64,000 nucleotides of DNA from Pseudoalteromonas luteoviolacea (GTDB lineage Bacteria > Pseudomonadota > Gammaproteobacteria > Enterobacterales > Alteromonadaceae), in contig NZ_JAKFZS010000022.1 in the NCBI RefSeq assembly GCF_021654285.1, positions 1 to 64,000 of the forward strand, in the 5' to 3' direction. The position numbers were made by a program, and so were the translations under genes. Below, piece after piece: positions 1-9,330 of the stretch. Position 1 is the stretch's first letter; the number at the start of each line of letters is the position of its first letter. The notes under the pieces were generated by a model, which was given only the letters and a program-made list of their open reading frames with translations, was not told the DNA's origin and made no database searches.

Positions 1-22
1 CGACATCTATGTCGCCTTTTTT
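1..22 (+). terminator. Rho-independent-like terminator at the window edge
   Basis: A six-base inverted repeat CGACAT/ATGTCG with a two-base gap is followed by CC and six T. It would end a plus-strand gene lying to the left of the window, converging on the DUF4124-type gene. The 5' arm may continue outside the window. Confidence 0.45.
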
Positions 23-37
23 ATCATCATTTTGATT

Positions 38-547
38 TTATGTATCATCAAGCTGCTTAGCCCGCTGATCCATAAGCTTTTGTACATTTTGCGCATCTTG
101 CACCAGCTTTTTCACCTCACTGGAGTTCATGCTATTAATACCATTTTTACCCTCTAAACCGTCTGTATTCTGTGCTTTTTCCTTCAAGATATCGGTATTC
201 TCGGCCGCCATAATGGTTATTTTTGTCGGATCCAAAGTATGGACTTGGCTATTAACTCGGGGGTTTGCTCTATCTGAATAGTGCCAGTTTCCCTTGGCAT
301 CTTGCCATTTATAAATGGTCGCCTGTGACGCTTTGGGCGCTTCACCGTCCATCATCCCTTTCGCACTATTGACTGCATCATTAAGCTCTCGCTTTGACTT
401 ATCAAACAACGCATTTGCTTCTTGCTGTGCTTTGCCAAAAATCATATCGATACTGAGATAGGGCTTACCGTCAGGACGCTTAATGATAAATAATGACGCC
501 AGTCCAACTAACATCATCATAATTAACATATAACTTGCGGATTTCAT
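38..547 (-). CDS. DUF4124-type membrane-anchored protein
   Basis: A 169-residue protein of unknown function. One hydrophobic N-terminal segment (about residues 5-22) is a signal anchor or signal peptide, so most of the protein should face the periplasm. Near residues 78-105 it has the pattern ATIYKWQDAKGNWHYSD, typical of the DUF4124 domain (a short beta-rich module with Y-W-D-G-x-Y-S-D spacing). The C-terminal half is Gln/Asn/Lys rich and probably helical. AAGGAG lies a few bases before the ATG, supporting this start. It reads away from the cys operon and has no partner that hints at a role. Confidence 0.75.
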   Translation of the reverse strand: MKSASYMLIMMMLVGLASLFIIKRPDGKPYLSIDMIFGKAQQEANALFDKSKRELNDAVNSAKGMMDGEAPKASQATIYKWQDAKGNWHYSDRANPRVNSQVHTLDPTKITIMAAENTDILKEKAQNTDGLEGKNGINSMNSSEVKKLVQDAQNVQKLMDQRAKQLDDT

Positions 548-688
548 TTCGGCACTCCTTTTTCACTTGAGGCCACACTTGTAAAGTATAGCTTGGTATT
601 GCGCACAGTTTGACAATTGGGCAAAAAATTATCAATAGAAAATGAGTTGGAAATGACAGGTAGAATTGCGTGGTTTTGAAAAGCCAAT

Positions 689-715
689 AAAAAAGCCGCA
701 GCCTGTGCTGCGGCT
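689..715 (-). terminator. Terminator of the cysJIH operon
   Basis: A GC-rich hairpin, AGCCGCAGC/GCTGCGGCT, read on the minus strand just after the cysH stop codon, is followed by six T. This is a classic intrinsic terminator. Confidence 0.85.
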
Positions 716-725
716 CATAAAGCAT

Positions 726-1466
726 TTAGATGCCATCACCATCAATGTGTAATCCACATTCACGGTTAAGACCAAAAAAGCGGGTTTCTTCTTCAGTCAT
801 GCCTGGCTCTAGTTTACGTGTCGTATGCACATCACCCATAGACACATACCCTTGCTCCCAAAGCGGGTGATAAGGTAAGTCATGCCTAGTTAAGTACTGA
901 TAAACATCTCGGTTGTGCCAGTCAATGATAGGGTAAACTTTTACACTACCTCGACTAATTTCTAGGATCTGCTTATCAGAGCGCGTTGAAGATTGCTGAC
1001 GACGCAGGCCACTAAACCAAGTACCGACTTGCAACTCTTGCAGTGCACGTGTCATTGGCTCAACCTTATTCAAGGTATTGTAATGTTTAATGCCTTCTTC
1101 ACCTTGCTCCCACAGCTTACCGAATTTAGCTTCTTGCCAAGCTGGACTATATTCGCTGCGATAAACTTTGAGGTTTAGCTTCAGCCTTTCAGTCAATTCA
1201 TCCACAAACTGATAGGTTTCTGGGAATAGGTAACCGGTGTCAGTTAAGACCACAGGAATATCATTTTTTTGCTGTGATACGAGGTGCAGCATCACCGCCG
1301 CTTGAATACCAAAACTTGACGACAGCATATGGGTGTCAGGCAGATTCTCAAGCGCCCAAGCAACACGCTCTTCGACACTTTTTTGTGCCAGCATGCCATT
1401 CGCATCAGCAAGCAATGACTGCTGTGTTGCTTTATCTAGGGTTAATATTTGCTTAAATTCGCTCAT
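726..1466 (-). CDS. cysH: Phosphoadenylyl-sulfate (PAPS) reductase CysH
   Basis: A 246-residue cytosolic enzyme that reduces PAPS to sulfite using thioredoxin or glutaredoxin. The N-terminal half has the nucleotide-binding pattern SSSFGIQAAVMLHLV and the DTGYLFPETY stretch of the family. The C-terminal ECGLH carries the single catalytic Cys. The paired Cys motifs of iron-sulfur APS reductases are absent, so this is the PAPS type. AGGA precedes the ATG. It is third in an operon with cysJ and cysI; a small GGGCCC hairpin separates it from cysI. Length matches the family (about 245). Confidence 0.95.
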   Translation of the reverse strand: MSEFKQILTLDKATQQSLLADANGMLAQKSVEERVAWALENLPDTHMLSSSFGIQAAVMLHLVSQQKNDIPVVLTDTGYLFPETYQFVDELTERLKLNLKVYRSEYSPAWQEAKFGKLWEQGEEGIKHYNTLNKVEPMTRALQELQVGTWFSGLRRQQSSTRSDKQILEISRGSVKVYPIIDWHNRDVYQYLTRHDLPYHPLWEQGYVSMGDVHTTRKLEPGMTEEETRFFGLNRECGLHIDGDGI

Positions 1467-1481
1467 AGCTTGTCCTATTAT

Positions 1482-1498
1482 GGGGCCCTATCGGGCCC
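1482..1498 (-). other. Intercistronic hairpin between cysI and cysH
   Basis: GGGCCC-TATC-GGGCCC forms a short stable stem in the 38-base gap. There is no T run after it on the minus strand, so it is more likely an mRNA stability or partial attenuation element than a full terminator. Confidence 0.4.
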
Positions 1499-1504
1499 TT
1501 ATTA

Positions 1505-3229
1505 TTAAGCGTGGAAATCTGTTTTTGAAACTTTAACTTCCGCAACAATACCTTTGCGGATCACAAAATCACCAAAGCACTCTTGATCTTGACGCTCAGC
1601 AGCCCACTGACCTATCAGCTCATCTAGCGCAGGAAGGTAAACATCTTCACTGACGTTTTCTAGATACAGCTTAGGAACACGCGTACCTTCACGGTTACCG
1701 CCAAGATAAACATTGTATTTACCTGGACCTTTACCAACAAAGCCCACTTCCGCCAACATCGCTCGACCACAGCCATTTGGACAACCCACCACACGCATGA
1801 TGATGTCATCATTTGGAATGCTGTGTTTTGCTAATAGCGCTTCTGTTTTTTCTACCAGCTCAGGTAAGTAACGTTCCGCTTCTGCCATCGCCAGTGGACA
1901 AGTAGGCAGTGCCACACACGCCATTGAGCTCTTACGCTGTTCGGTGTGCGTGTCATCAATTAAGCCGTGCTCACGGGCAATTTTTTCAATTTCAGCTTTG
2001 TCTTCTTCAGCCACACCCGCGATGATTAAGTTTTGGTTTGCAGTCATGCGGAAATCACCTTTGTGGATCTCTGCAATTTTGCGACAACCTGTTTTCAGAG
2101 GCTGGCCTGGGTAATCTAGAATACGACCACTTTGTAAGAATAACGTCAGATGGTGTTTGCCATCGATGCCTTCAACCCAACCGAAGCGATCGCCACGGTG
2201 AGTAAATTCATATGGACGACTCTCAGCAAACTGAACGCCCGCGCGCTTCTCCACTTCCTCTTTAAACGCATCAATACCAAATGCATCTAATGTATATTTG
2301 GTTTTTGCGTTTTTACGGTTTACACGGTTACCCCAGTCACGCTGCACACCAACAACATGCTCTGCCACTGCAAGCGTATGCTCAAGAGGGATAAAGCCAA
2401 AGTCATCAGCACGACGCGGGTAGGTGTTCACATCACCGTGCGTCATTGCAAGACCACCACCGACAAGTACGTTGAAGCCAACTAACTTACCTTCTTCAGC
2501 AATCGCAACAAAGTTCAAGTCATTCGCGTGCACATCCACTTCGTTATTCGGTGGGATAGTGACCGTGGTTTTAAACTTACGAGGCAAGTAAGTAGACCCT
2601 AAAATTGGCTCTAGCTCTGTTGAATCTTTGCGCTCGCCATTTAACCAAATCTCTAAATAAGCACGTGTTTTTGGCAGTAAGTGCTCAGAGATCTTCGCTG
2701 CCCACTCATACGCTTCTTGGTGAAGCTCTGACTCTACTGGGTTCGTTGTACACAATACATTTCGGTTTACGTCACCTGCAGTTGCAATTGAGTCGACACC
2801 CACATCATGCAAGGTTAAGTGCATTTCTTTGATATGCGGCTTTAACACTCCATGAAACTGGAATGTTTGACGTGTTGTCAGACGAATACTGCCGTAAGAC
2901 GTTTTCTCTTCTGCAAACTTATCAATGGCAAGCCACTGTTCAGGCTTAATGATACCGCCAGGCATACGTGCACGTAACATCACGTTGTGCAGCGGCTCTA
3001 GCTTCTGCTTGGTACGCTCAGCACGAATATCACGGTCATCCTGCTGATACATACCGTGGAAACGGATCAGCTGAAAGTTATCTTTAGTAAAGCCACCAGT
3101 TAGTTGGTCGCCTAAATCGGTTTCAATGGTACCGCGTAAGTGCTGACTTTCTGTTTTTAAACGTTCGTTGTCAGCAAATTTCGCTTCAGGATCGTGCTTA
3201 CTATTGGGCTTAAAATCTTGATTGCTCAT
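1505..3229 (-). CDS. cysI: Sulfite reductase hemoprotein beta subunit CysI
   Basis: A 574-residue protein that reduces sulfite to sulfide by six electrons at a siroheme-[4Fe-4S] centre. The cofactor cysteines are visible in ACVALPTCPLAMAE (Cys-x5-Cys) and VVGCPNGCGRAM (Cys-x3-Cys). The N-terminal RMPGGIIKPEQW and RLTTRQTFQFHG stretches are the siroheme and substrate-binding parts of the nitrite/sulfite reductase fold. It works as a complex with the CysJ flavoprotein encoded just upstream. AGGAAAAACC lies before the ATG. Full length compared with E. coli CysI (570). Confidence 0.97.
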   Translation of the reverse strand: MSNQDFKPNSKHDPEAKFADNERLKTESQHLRGTIETDLGDQLTGGFTKDNFQLIRFHGMYQQDDRDIRAERTKQKLEPLHNVMLRARMPGGIIKPEQWLAIDKFAEEKTSYGSIRLTTRQTFQFHGVLKPHIKEMHLTLHDVGVDSIATAGDVNRNVLCTTNPVESELHQEAYEWAAKISEHLLPKTRAYLEIWLNGERKDSTELEPILGSTYLPRKFKTTVTIPPNNEVDVHANDLNFVAIAEEGKLVGFNVLVGGGLAMTHGDVNTYPRRADDFGFIPLEHTLAVAEHVVGVQRDWGNRVNRKNAKTKYTLDAFGIDAFKEEVEKRAGVQFAESRPYEFTHRGDRFGWVEGIDGKHHLTLFLQSGRILDYPGQPLKTGCRKIAEIHKGDFRMTANQNLIIAGVAEEDKAEIEKIAREHGLIDDTHTEQRKSSMACVALPTCPLAMAEAERYLPELVEKTEALLAKHSIPNDDIIMRVVGCPNGCGRAMLAEVGFVGKGPGKYNVYLGGNREGTRVPKLYLENVSEDVYLPALDELIGQWAAERQDQECFGDFVIRKGIVAEVKVSKTDFHA

Positions 3230-3280
3230 GGTTTTTCCTAAATTCTATACAGTGACGGTAAAAGTGCGTGATGACGTCTA

Positions 3281-5101
3281 TTAGTAGACGTCTTTTTGGT
3301 AACGGTTAGCACTACGCAACTCTTTCAAATACTGCTCGGCCTGTTCATCATCTTTGCCACCATAGGTTTTCACGATGTCTAACAGCGCCTGATGCACATC
3401 TTTGGCCATACGTGTAGCATCGCCACACACATAGAAATGTGCTCCTTTTTCTAACCAAGCAAAAACTTCTTCGCCCTTTTCACGTAAGCGGTCTTGAACG
3501 TAAATTTTTTCTGCCTGATCCCGGCTAAATGCTAAATCAACTCGACTTAGCAATCCTGACTTCACATACCCTTGAATTTCTACTTGGTATAAGAAATCTT
3601 GTGTAAAGTGCGGGTTACCGAAGAACAACCAATTGTCTCCTTCAGCTTCTCGCGCATCACGCTCTTGTAAAAATGCTCTAAATGGCGCGATACCTGTACC
3701 TGGACCAACCATGATCACAGGTGTGTTATCATCACTTGGCAAACGGAAGTTATCATTGTGCTCACTGAAAACCTTAACTTTCGTGCCCTCTTCAACGCGA
3801 TGCGCTAAGAAACCAGAACAACCACCAAAATGTTGCTCGCCAAATGCTTCAAATTCGACTAAGCCAACCGTTAGGTGAACTTCTTCTTCCACTTCAGCTT
3901 GGCTCGACGCGATAGAGTACAAGCGCGCTTGTTGTTTGCGACAACACTCAACCAGTGTTTGCGCAGCAATCTCGCTTGGGTTTTGTTTGATAACATCAAA
4001 GATCTGGCGCGCTTCTAAATATTCACGCAGCGCTGCTTTGTCTGTGACTAGCTTAGCCAATTCCTCATTCCCAGTGGCCGTCGCATACTTTTCAACAAAC
4101 CCAGGATATGACTGAGTCAGTTCAAGTTTTTCAATCAGTGCATCGCGCACACTGAAGGTGTCATCACCGAGTTTTACCTCGCTCTGTGGGTCGATATTTA
4201 ATGTGCTAAGTACCTCATCAACCAGTGCTTCATCATTTAAGAAATACACACCTAATGCATCGCCTGGCAGATAGCTAATGTCAGAACCGTCAAGATCAAT
4301 TTCGATATGACGCACATCTTTGGTTGAATCACGACCGGTGATTTTCACAGCCGATGAAATTTCAGCGGTAAATGGGTTTTGCTTTGTATACTGGCTATGT
4401 GCAGCTTGCGGTGCACCAAACGGGGCACTCACAACATTCGTTGCGCCACCAGCAGCTTGCTGCGCTTTGAGGTCTGGCTCAAATGCATCCAGTGCTGATG
4501 CAATCCACGCCTCAGCTTGCTCTTCATAGTCAACGTCTAAATCAGCACGCGCAACGACACTTTCAGCACCTAGCTTTTGTAGGCGCTCTTCAAAATCAAT
4601 GGCCGTTTGACAGAAGAATTCGTAACTTGAATCTCCCAAACCTAACACCGCAATTTTAACGCCATCTAATTTAGGCGCTTTTTTGCCGACTAAAAACTCA
4701 TGTAGATTTTCAGCATCTTCTGGCGGCTCACCTTCACCGTACGTTGACACAGCAATAGCGATGAATTTTTCTTTCTTTAAGTTGCCAGGCTTATAATCCG
4801 CCATGTTCACTAACTTAGCATCTAGGCCACGTGATTTAGCCTGTGCCTCTAGCTGAGCAGCAACACCTTTTGCATTGCCTGTTTGTGAACCATATAAGAT
4901 AGTTAATGGCGCAGCATCTTGCGCAGGTGCCGCAGCTTGACCAAGCACGCCACCAAGCGCCGCAGTATTGGCATTTGCAGCCAAGTAACCACTCACCCAA
5001 GCTTGTTGAATAGGGTTTAGTTCAGCCACTAACCCCTGTAACTTTTGCAGTTGTTCTTGTGAAAGCGGACTTGCCGCAGCACTCAGTTGACTTAACAACA
5101 T
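3281..5101 (-). CDS. cysJ: Sulfite reductase flavoprotein alpha subunit CysJ
   Basis: A 606-residue NADPH-dependent diflavin reductase that feeds electrons to CysI. A flavodoxin-like FMN domain spans about residues 65-210 (LYGSQTGNAKGVA). A FAD-binding domain follows (RLYSIASSQ), then a C-terminal NADPH domain (MVGPGTGIAPFRAFLQERD) ending in RYQKDVY, as in other CysJ proteins. It is the first gene of cysJIH. The 270-base gap to the divergent nuclease gene holds the operon promoter region and a strong inverted repeat. CysB control is expected from the family but no CysB site was proven here. Confidence 0.97.
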   Translation of the reverse strand: MLLSQLSAAASPLSQEQLQKLQGLVAELNPIQQAWVSGYLAANANTAALGGVLGQAAAPAQDAAPLTILYGSQTGNAKGVAAQLEAQAKSRGLDAKLVNMADYKPGNLKKEKFIAIAVSTYGEGEPPEDAENLHEFLVGKKAPKLDGVKIAVLGLGDSSYEFFCQTAIDFEERLQKLGAESVVARADLDVDYEEQAEAWIASALDAFEPDLKAQQAAGGATNVVSAPFGAPQAAHSQYTKQNPFTAEISSAVKITGRDSTKDVRHIEIDLDGSDISYLPGDALGVYFLNDEALVDEVLSTLNIDPQSEVKLGDDTFSVRDALIEKLELTQSYPGFVEKYATATGNEELAKLVTDKAALREYLEARQIFDVIKQNPSEIAAQTLVECCRKQQARLYSIASSQAEVEEEVHLTVGLVEFEAFGEQHFGGCSGFLAHRVEEGTKVKVFSEHNDNFRLPSDDNTPVIMVGPGTGIAPFRAFLQERDAREAEGDNWLFFGNPHFTQDFLYQVEIQGYVKSGLLSRVDLAFSRDQAEKIYVQDRLREKGEEVFAWLEKGAHFYVCGDATRMAKDVHQALLDIVKTYGGKDDEQAEQYLKELRSANRYQKDVY

Positions 5102-5171
5102 TGTTTATTCCCCGTAACCCATTTCGATTTACTTGCTCTGGCACTTTAGTGTGCAGGTCATTTAATAGCAT

Positions 5172-5215
5172 GCAGGATACTGTTCCTATCCCTCAACAAA
5201 AAGAACAGTATCTGC
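5172..5215 (-). promoter_or_regulatory. Inverted repeat in the cysJ upstream region
   Basis: GATACTGTTC and GAACAGTATC form 10-base perfect arms, extendable to about 13 with one bulged base, around a 17-base loop. It lies 75-115 bases before the cysJ start. It could be an operator (for example a CysB-controlled site) or a leader stem-loop. The sequence alone does not decide. Confidence 0.45.
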
Positions 5216-5370
5216 TTTGTTATTCCTTTTAGTTATGAAAAGAAAAAAACACCAACGAAAACAGATTAAAAGAAGTGTTTATTTTTTGATCTGTTTTTTA
5301 TTAACATTTTAATAACGGGGGTGCAGTTCTTCTTCCGTGTTTTATCAGCCCAACACAATAAGAGAACAAA

Positions 5371-7002
5371 ATGAAAATAAATAGGATAATACAAAAACAC
5401 TATCAACTAGCTGTTTTAGCTACAATATTTAGTGCAGGAAGCCAAGCGAAAATCAATAATGGTAGCTTTGAACAATGGCAATACGATAGGCCGAGTAATT
5501 GGTCTACCATTGATTCTGGGATCACAACCTCCCCAGTCACAACGCCTGTTCAAGCTGGACAAACAGCGGCCGCTATTACCGTTAATACTGCAACACAAGG
5601 CAATACAGATTTCCGCCAAAGCATTGCCGTTGTTGCAGGGCAAACGTATGACTTCAGCACCTGGGTTTATCACACCGAAGGGGGAGTGAAGGCCCGTCTA
5701 TATGTTGATGGTTATCGAGGATATTCAAACCCACAACTTACAGCTCAATGGCAACAAATAAACTATCAATACAAGGCAAGTACTTCAAAAAACATTGAAG
5801 TTGGCTTGCGGTTTTACGATGTCAGTGGGTTTGACGGTAGCGAAGTCGTATATGTCGACAACTACAGCACAGGCACTGCAACGACACCGCCACCACCTCC
5901 CCCACCAGCAAACTGCCAACACAATACGGTAAGCTTTACACTCAAAACAGATAACTACGCGAGCGAAACCAGCTGGCAACTGGCAAACAAAGCTGGACAA
6001 GTCATAAAAAACGGCAGTGGTTACAGTAATAATCAAACCATCACAGAGACCCTGTGTTTAACCGATGATACCTATACCTTCACGATTTTAGATAGCTACG
6101 GTGATGGTATTTGCTGCTCACAAGGCAATGGCCGTTACGAGTTTTTCCATAATGGTCAAATCCTGATATCTGGTGGGCAATTTACCAATCAAGAACAAAA
6201 GCAATTTACCCTAGGTAATGACGGCGGCAACGGCCAAGACCCCACTGGCTATTACGCGACCGCCGCAGGCTTAACTGGCCTTGCCCTCAAATCAGAACTA
6301 CACGCCATCATTAAAAACCACACCAACCAAGGCTATGGTGCTTTATGGTCCTTCATCGACCAACATGAACGCGACCGCTATTTTGAAAAAGATAACTCTA
6401 TACTTGATCGTTATTCTGAGCAGCCAACAAGTTCTGACGCCATTAATTTTGTTGCGGTGGGCGATCAGTGTGGTAGTTATCGTGGTGAAGGAGACTGTTA
6501 TAACCGTGAGCACTCTTTCCCTAAGAGTTGGTTTGGTGGCAAAGTGGAACCAATGAACTCAGACGTACACCATATTGTTGCATCAGATGGCTTTGTGAAT
6601 GCAAAGCGTAATAGCTTTCCATTTGGTGAAGTGGGTAATGCCAGCTACACCTCTTCTAATGGCAGTAAAGTCGGGAGCGCATCTGGCATAGGCTATAGCG
6701 GTACGGTATTTGAGCCCATTGATACTTTCAAAGGTGACTTTGCGCGAATTTATTTCTATATGGCGACGCGCTATGAGAATGTCATTACTAACTGGCACAA
6801 CAAATCAAGTTACGGCAGTGATGTGCTCAATGGTACGTCAGGACTTGTCTATGAAACTTGGGTGATTAATATGCTTAAACGTTGGCATCAGCAAGATCCC
6901 GTCGATGATATAGAGCGCGCGCGTAATCAAGCCGCTTATGAATATCAAGGCAATCGCAACCCTTATGTGGATCACCCTGAATTTGTCGACCTAATTTGGT
7001 AA
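5371..7002 (+). CDS. Secreted modular endonuclease I family nuclease
   Basis: A 543-residue extracellular nuclease. Residues 1-26 form a signal peptide. Residues about 30-165 look like a carbohydrate-binding-type jelly-roll (NGSFEQW start, VYVDNYS end), followed by a run of seven prolines. A second beta domain carries SYGDGICCSQGNGRYEF, a Cys-paired motif common in secreted marine proteins. Residues about 285-543 are the endonuclease I catalytic domain with NREHSFPKSWF and DVHHIVASDG, which hold the catalytic His and metal ligands. It probably degrades extracellular DNA or RNA for nutrients. It is monocistronic and divergent from cysJ. AGAGAAC precedes the ATG. Confidence 0.88.
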   Translation: MKINRIIQKHYQLAVLATIFSAGSQAKINNGSFEQWQYDRPSNWSTIDSGITTSPVTTPVQAGQTAAAITVNTATQGNTDFRQSIAVVAGQTYDFSTWVYHTEGGVKARLYVDGYRGYSNPQLTAQWQQINYQYKASTSKNIEVGLRFYDVSGFDGSEVVYVDNYSTGTATTPPPPPPPANCQHNTVSFTLKTDNYASETSWQLANKAGQVIKNGSGYSNNQTITETLCLTDDTYTFTILDSYGDGICCSQGNGRYEFFHNGQILISGGQFTNQEQKQFTLGNDGGNGQDPTGYYATAAGLTGLALKSELHAIIKNHTNQGYGALWSFIDQHERDRYFEKDNSILDRYSEQPTSSDAINFVAVGDQCGSYRGEGDCYNREHSFPKSWFGGKVEPMNSDVHHIVASDGFVNAKRNSFPFGEVGNASYTSSNGSKVGSASGIGYSGTVFEPIDTFKGDFARIYFYMATRYENVITNWHNKSSYGSDVLNGTSGLVYETWVINMLKRWHQQDPVDDIERARNQAAYEYQGNRNPYVDHPEFVDLIW

Positions 7003-7006
7003 ACAT

Positions 7007-7041
7007 AAAAAAGAAAAAAGCGGCCCATTCCATTAGGCCGC
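7007..7041 (-). terminator. Terminator for the 7153-8325 gene
   Basis: Read on the minus strand, GCGGCC-TAATGGAATG-GGCCGC is followed by an almost unbroken T run. It sits about 110 bases beyond the stop codon of the minus-strand gene and just after the nuclease gene, so it separates the two convergent genes. Confidence 0.7.
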
Positions 7042-7152
7042 ATAACATACTCAGCGCAGAGTCTACGTGAGTGTTAAAGTAGGTAAGGTAACCGTGTTCC
7101 TAACTTGTAAATCGAATCGATCTTCCACCACCGCTGCGATTTAAAAGCGTAC

Positions 7153-8325
7153 TTACCTAGGCTCTATCGTTAAGGGAGATAAAGTCATTTTGGCATTGTT
7201 GCTGGCCCCCATTAAATTGGAGTACCTGCGGTTTTCAAATAGGGTGTAAAACACATCAACATAATCATCATCATTGCTAAACCAATGACTCGGCATCGCT
7301 TTGATCAGTTCATTGGTTAACTGAGGAATAATGGCATAGCCCTGCACTTTGGGGTTGGGGATCAATTTCATCGCTTGAGTGACCACATCTAAAAAAGCCA
7401 CTGCCAATTCTTGGTAGTTGGTATTATCGTCGTGTTCCATCAGCAATACATCAGCCGCTTGCCATCGATAACGCGCCCAATGAATTAAAATTTGGTTCGG
7501 CGTATAGTCTTGTCCATCATGATCTAGATACGGCAAATCAACAACATCAAGCACAGGTTCATCTCTGCTTGGGCTGACGCCATTAACTATCGCATAGACT
7601 TCTGCCGCACCAGATACCCACGGCTCTTTGTCATCATTGAGTCGAATCCGGTTGATCACTGAAGTAGAAATAGCTGTTTCAACTTGTAATGAGCTATGTG
7701 CCACAACATCATCAACTTGGCGGGTTTGGTGCTGAGCAAACACCTCTCGCATTACCGCAATCCCCGCCTTGTGAACGATTTGCTTATCAAGCTCAACCAC
7801 CAATATTGGCTGCTGTGGTAATTGTGTCGCATCGAGTAAATGGAGCTGGCCATATTTGTCAAAAGCCTCGATATGTAGCCACTGCGTATCTTCACCGCGA
7901 GGTGCAAATGCAACTAGAGGTGACTGACCTTGTTGCCAAGCTTCAAGCATGGCTTGATCGGCTAAACGAACTTGATAAACCTGATAACCGCTACTTGGTA
8001 AGCCTTTCAATTGACGTGTTAAGCCACTGGCCTTTGACCCAAGTGCAGACACTTCATTGGAGAGCATCATTTTTGAGAGATTAAGTTTATTGAAACTATT
8101 CAGCTGTCCTAACCAAGCCTGCTCGTGACTGATAATATCTCGGGCAACGGCTTTAGCAACAACGCGCTTAATGTCGGCGACCTGAAAACTAGCAGCATTA
8201 AACTTATCAACCGAATGCAACGAAGATTCTAAACTTGACTGTATATCAATCGCTTGCGCTAGCGTTTTTCCACTCATTAAAGCCATAGCGATAGTCACTG
8301 AGGCTAATTTTAGTAACCTATGCAT
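7153..8325 (-). CDS. Secreted protein of unknown function, DUF3103-like
   Basis: The start is set at the ATG of MHRLLKLAS because AAGGAAA lies at the right spacing and a signal peptide (MHRLLKLASVTIAMALMSGKTLAQA) begins there. A longer upstream reading would bury that signal. The mature protein is about 365 residues, without membrane segments or Cys pairs. It shows a VQGYAIIPQL-type stretch near its C-terminus and an RLNDDKEPWVSGAAEVYAIVNG stretch. It resembles DUF3103 proteins of Vibrio and Pseudoalteromonas by my recollection only. No catalytic motif was recognised, and the neighbours do not suggest a role. Confidence 0.6.
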   Translation of the reverse strand: MHRLLKLASVTIAMALMSGKTLAQAIDIQSSLESSLHSVDKFNAASFQVADIKRVVAKAVARDIISHEQAWLGQLNSFNKLNLSKMMLSNEVSALGSKASGLTRQLKGLPSSGYQVYQVRLADQAMLEAWQQGQSPLVAFAPRGEDTQWLHIEAFDKYGQLHLLDATQLPQQPILVVELDKQIVHKAGIAVMREVFAQHQTRQVDDVVAHSSLQVETAISTSVINRIRLNDDKEPWVSGAAEVYAIVNGVSPSRDEPVLDVVDLPYLDHDGQDYTPNQILIHWARYRWQAADVLLMEHDDNTNYQELAVAFLDVVTQAMKLIPNPKVQGYAIIPQLTNELIKAMPSHWFSNDDDYVDVFYTLFENRRYSNLMGASNNAKMTLSPLTIEPR

Positions 8326-8350
8326 AACATTTCCTTGAAATAATCCGTGT

Positions 8351-8410
8351 GTTTGCTCAAAAGCAGCGATTAAAGTGTGTTTACTCAAAAGCAGCGATTA
8401 AAGTGTGTTT
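8351..8410. repeat. 28-bp tandem duplication upstream of the 8325 start
   Basis: The unit GTTTGCTCAAAAGCAGCGAT plus TAAAGTGT is repeated with a 28-base period, with one G/A difference, followed by a partial third copy GTTTACTCGC. It lies immediately before the secreted-protein gene, within its probable promoter/leader. Confidence 0.85.
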
Positions 8411-8728
8411 ACTCGCATAGCCACATTAAAACAGCACACTTAATTTATCAAGAAATTAATAATGAATTAACATGTAAAATTTTAATTTTTTACTATATAC
8501 CTGAATTTAATAGATAAAGATTAAATTTTATTAAACCTGAAATAATAAATTTTTTAGCAATAATTCATTATGGTTGATAATTAACCGCATCGAGATTAGT
8601 CTCATTAAAATTCACTCGCGATCAAGTCATCAATATTAAATATGATTCACGTAAGAATATGATTTTATTTAATTTAAAATATATAACAGTATGATTATAA
8701 GTAGACAACTGACGTCACAAACGATAAG
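8411..8728. other. AT-rich gene-free gap
   Basis: About 320 bases of very AT-rich DNA with no plausible reading frame. It lies upstream of the minus-strand secreted-protein gene and downstream of the terminator of the next gene. It probably contains the promoter of the 8325 gene; no specific site was recognised. Confidence 0.6.
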
Positions 8729-8752
8729 AAAAAGGCCTCGAATTGCGAGGCC
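8729..8752 (-). terminator. Terminator of the 8769-9149 gene
   Basis: The hairpin GGCCTCG-CAATT-CGAGGCC on the minus strand is followed by five T, 17 bases after the stop codon. Confidence 0.85.
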
Positions 8753-8768
8753 CAGTAGCAAAGCGAGG

Positions 8769-9149
8769 TTATTTTTCGATAGGATAAAGCGTAATTTCAA
8801 TCCCAGCGCCAATCGCAGAGATCCGTAATAAAGTATCTACATCAATGGCTTGTGAATAACATTTTGGTGCTTCACCGGATACAAATCCAATATCAAATGT
8901 ACGCTTTTTACAACTAAGCCACTGTTTGAGCGCCGCTTTTGAACATGACTCAATGAGTTCACACAAATGATTTATCGCTTTATTTGGGCTACTCACTTCA
9001 ACACTGGCTTCAATACGCGCAAGTTCACGATACTCATCTTTGTCATAGTGCAATACAACCGCATTGCGCTTCAAATCTGCAACCAAAGCGGAGATGTCAT
9101 GTTTGGATTCTAATTCTAAGTCGACATTTAAAAATTGGATTTCTGACAT
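8769..9149 (-). CDS. Hypothetical small cytosolic protein
   Basis: The start is taken at MSEIQFLNVD (126 residues). The longer reading upstream has poor, Cys-rich composition and no ribosome site. An AAGG lies rather far (13 bases) before this ATG, so the start is only fairly sure. The protein is a mix of beta strands and helices, slightly acidic, with no signal peptide or membrane segment. Three of its four cysteines are near the middle (CELIESCSKAALKQWLSCKK). I do not recognise the family. It has its own terminator, which argues for a real gene. Confidence 0.6.
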   Translation of the reverse strand: MSEIQFLNVDLELESKHDISALVADLKRNAVVLHYDKDEYRELARIEASVEVSSPNKAINHLCELIESCSKAALKQWLSCKKRTFDIGFVSGEAPKCYSQAIDVDTLLRISAIGAGIEITLYPIEK

Positions 9150-9330
9150 TGCGAATGCGTTACCTTGCTTTGAGTGGACCTTAGGCCCTATGTTTATACT
9201 CTGTCTGCACGCTAGCATAGACATTTGCAATGTACACAATAAGTCATACTTTAGGGTGCGACAATTTGTCACTGTGGATTTTACGCCAATTTCAATAAGC
9301 TATCAGCAATTTTGACTAAAAAACAGAGCA

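Noticed and set aside
8351..8410. CRISPR array
   Set aside because: The repeats are directly adjacent without spacers, only two full copies exist, and there are no cas genes.
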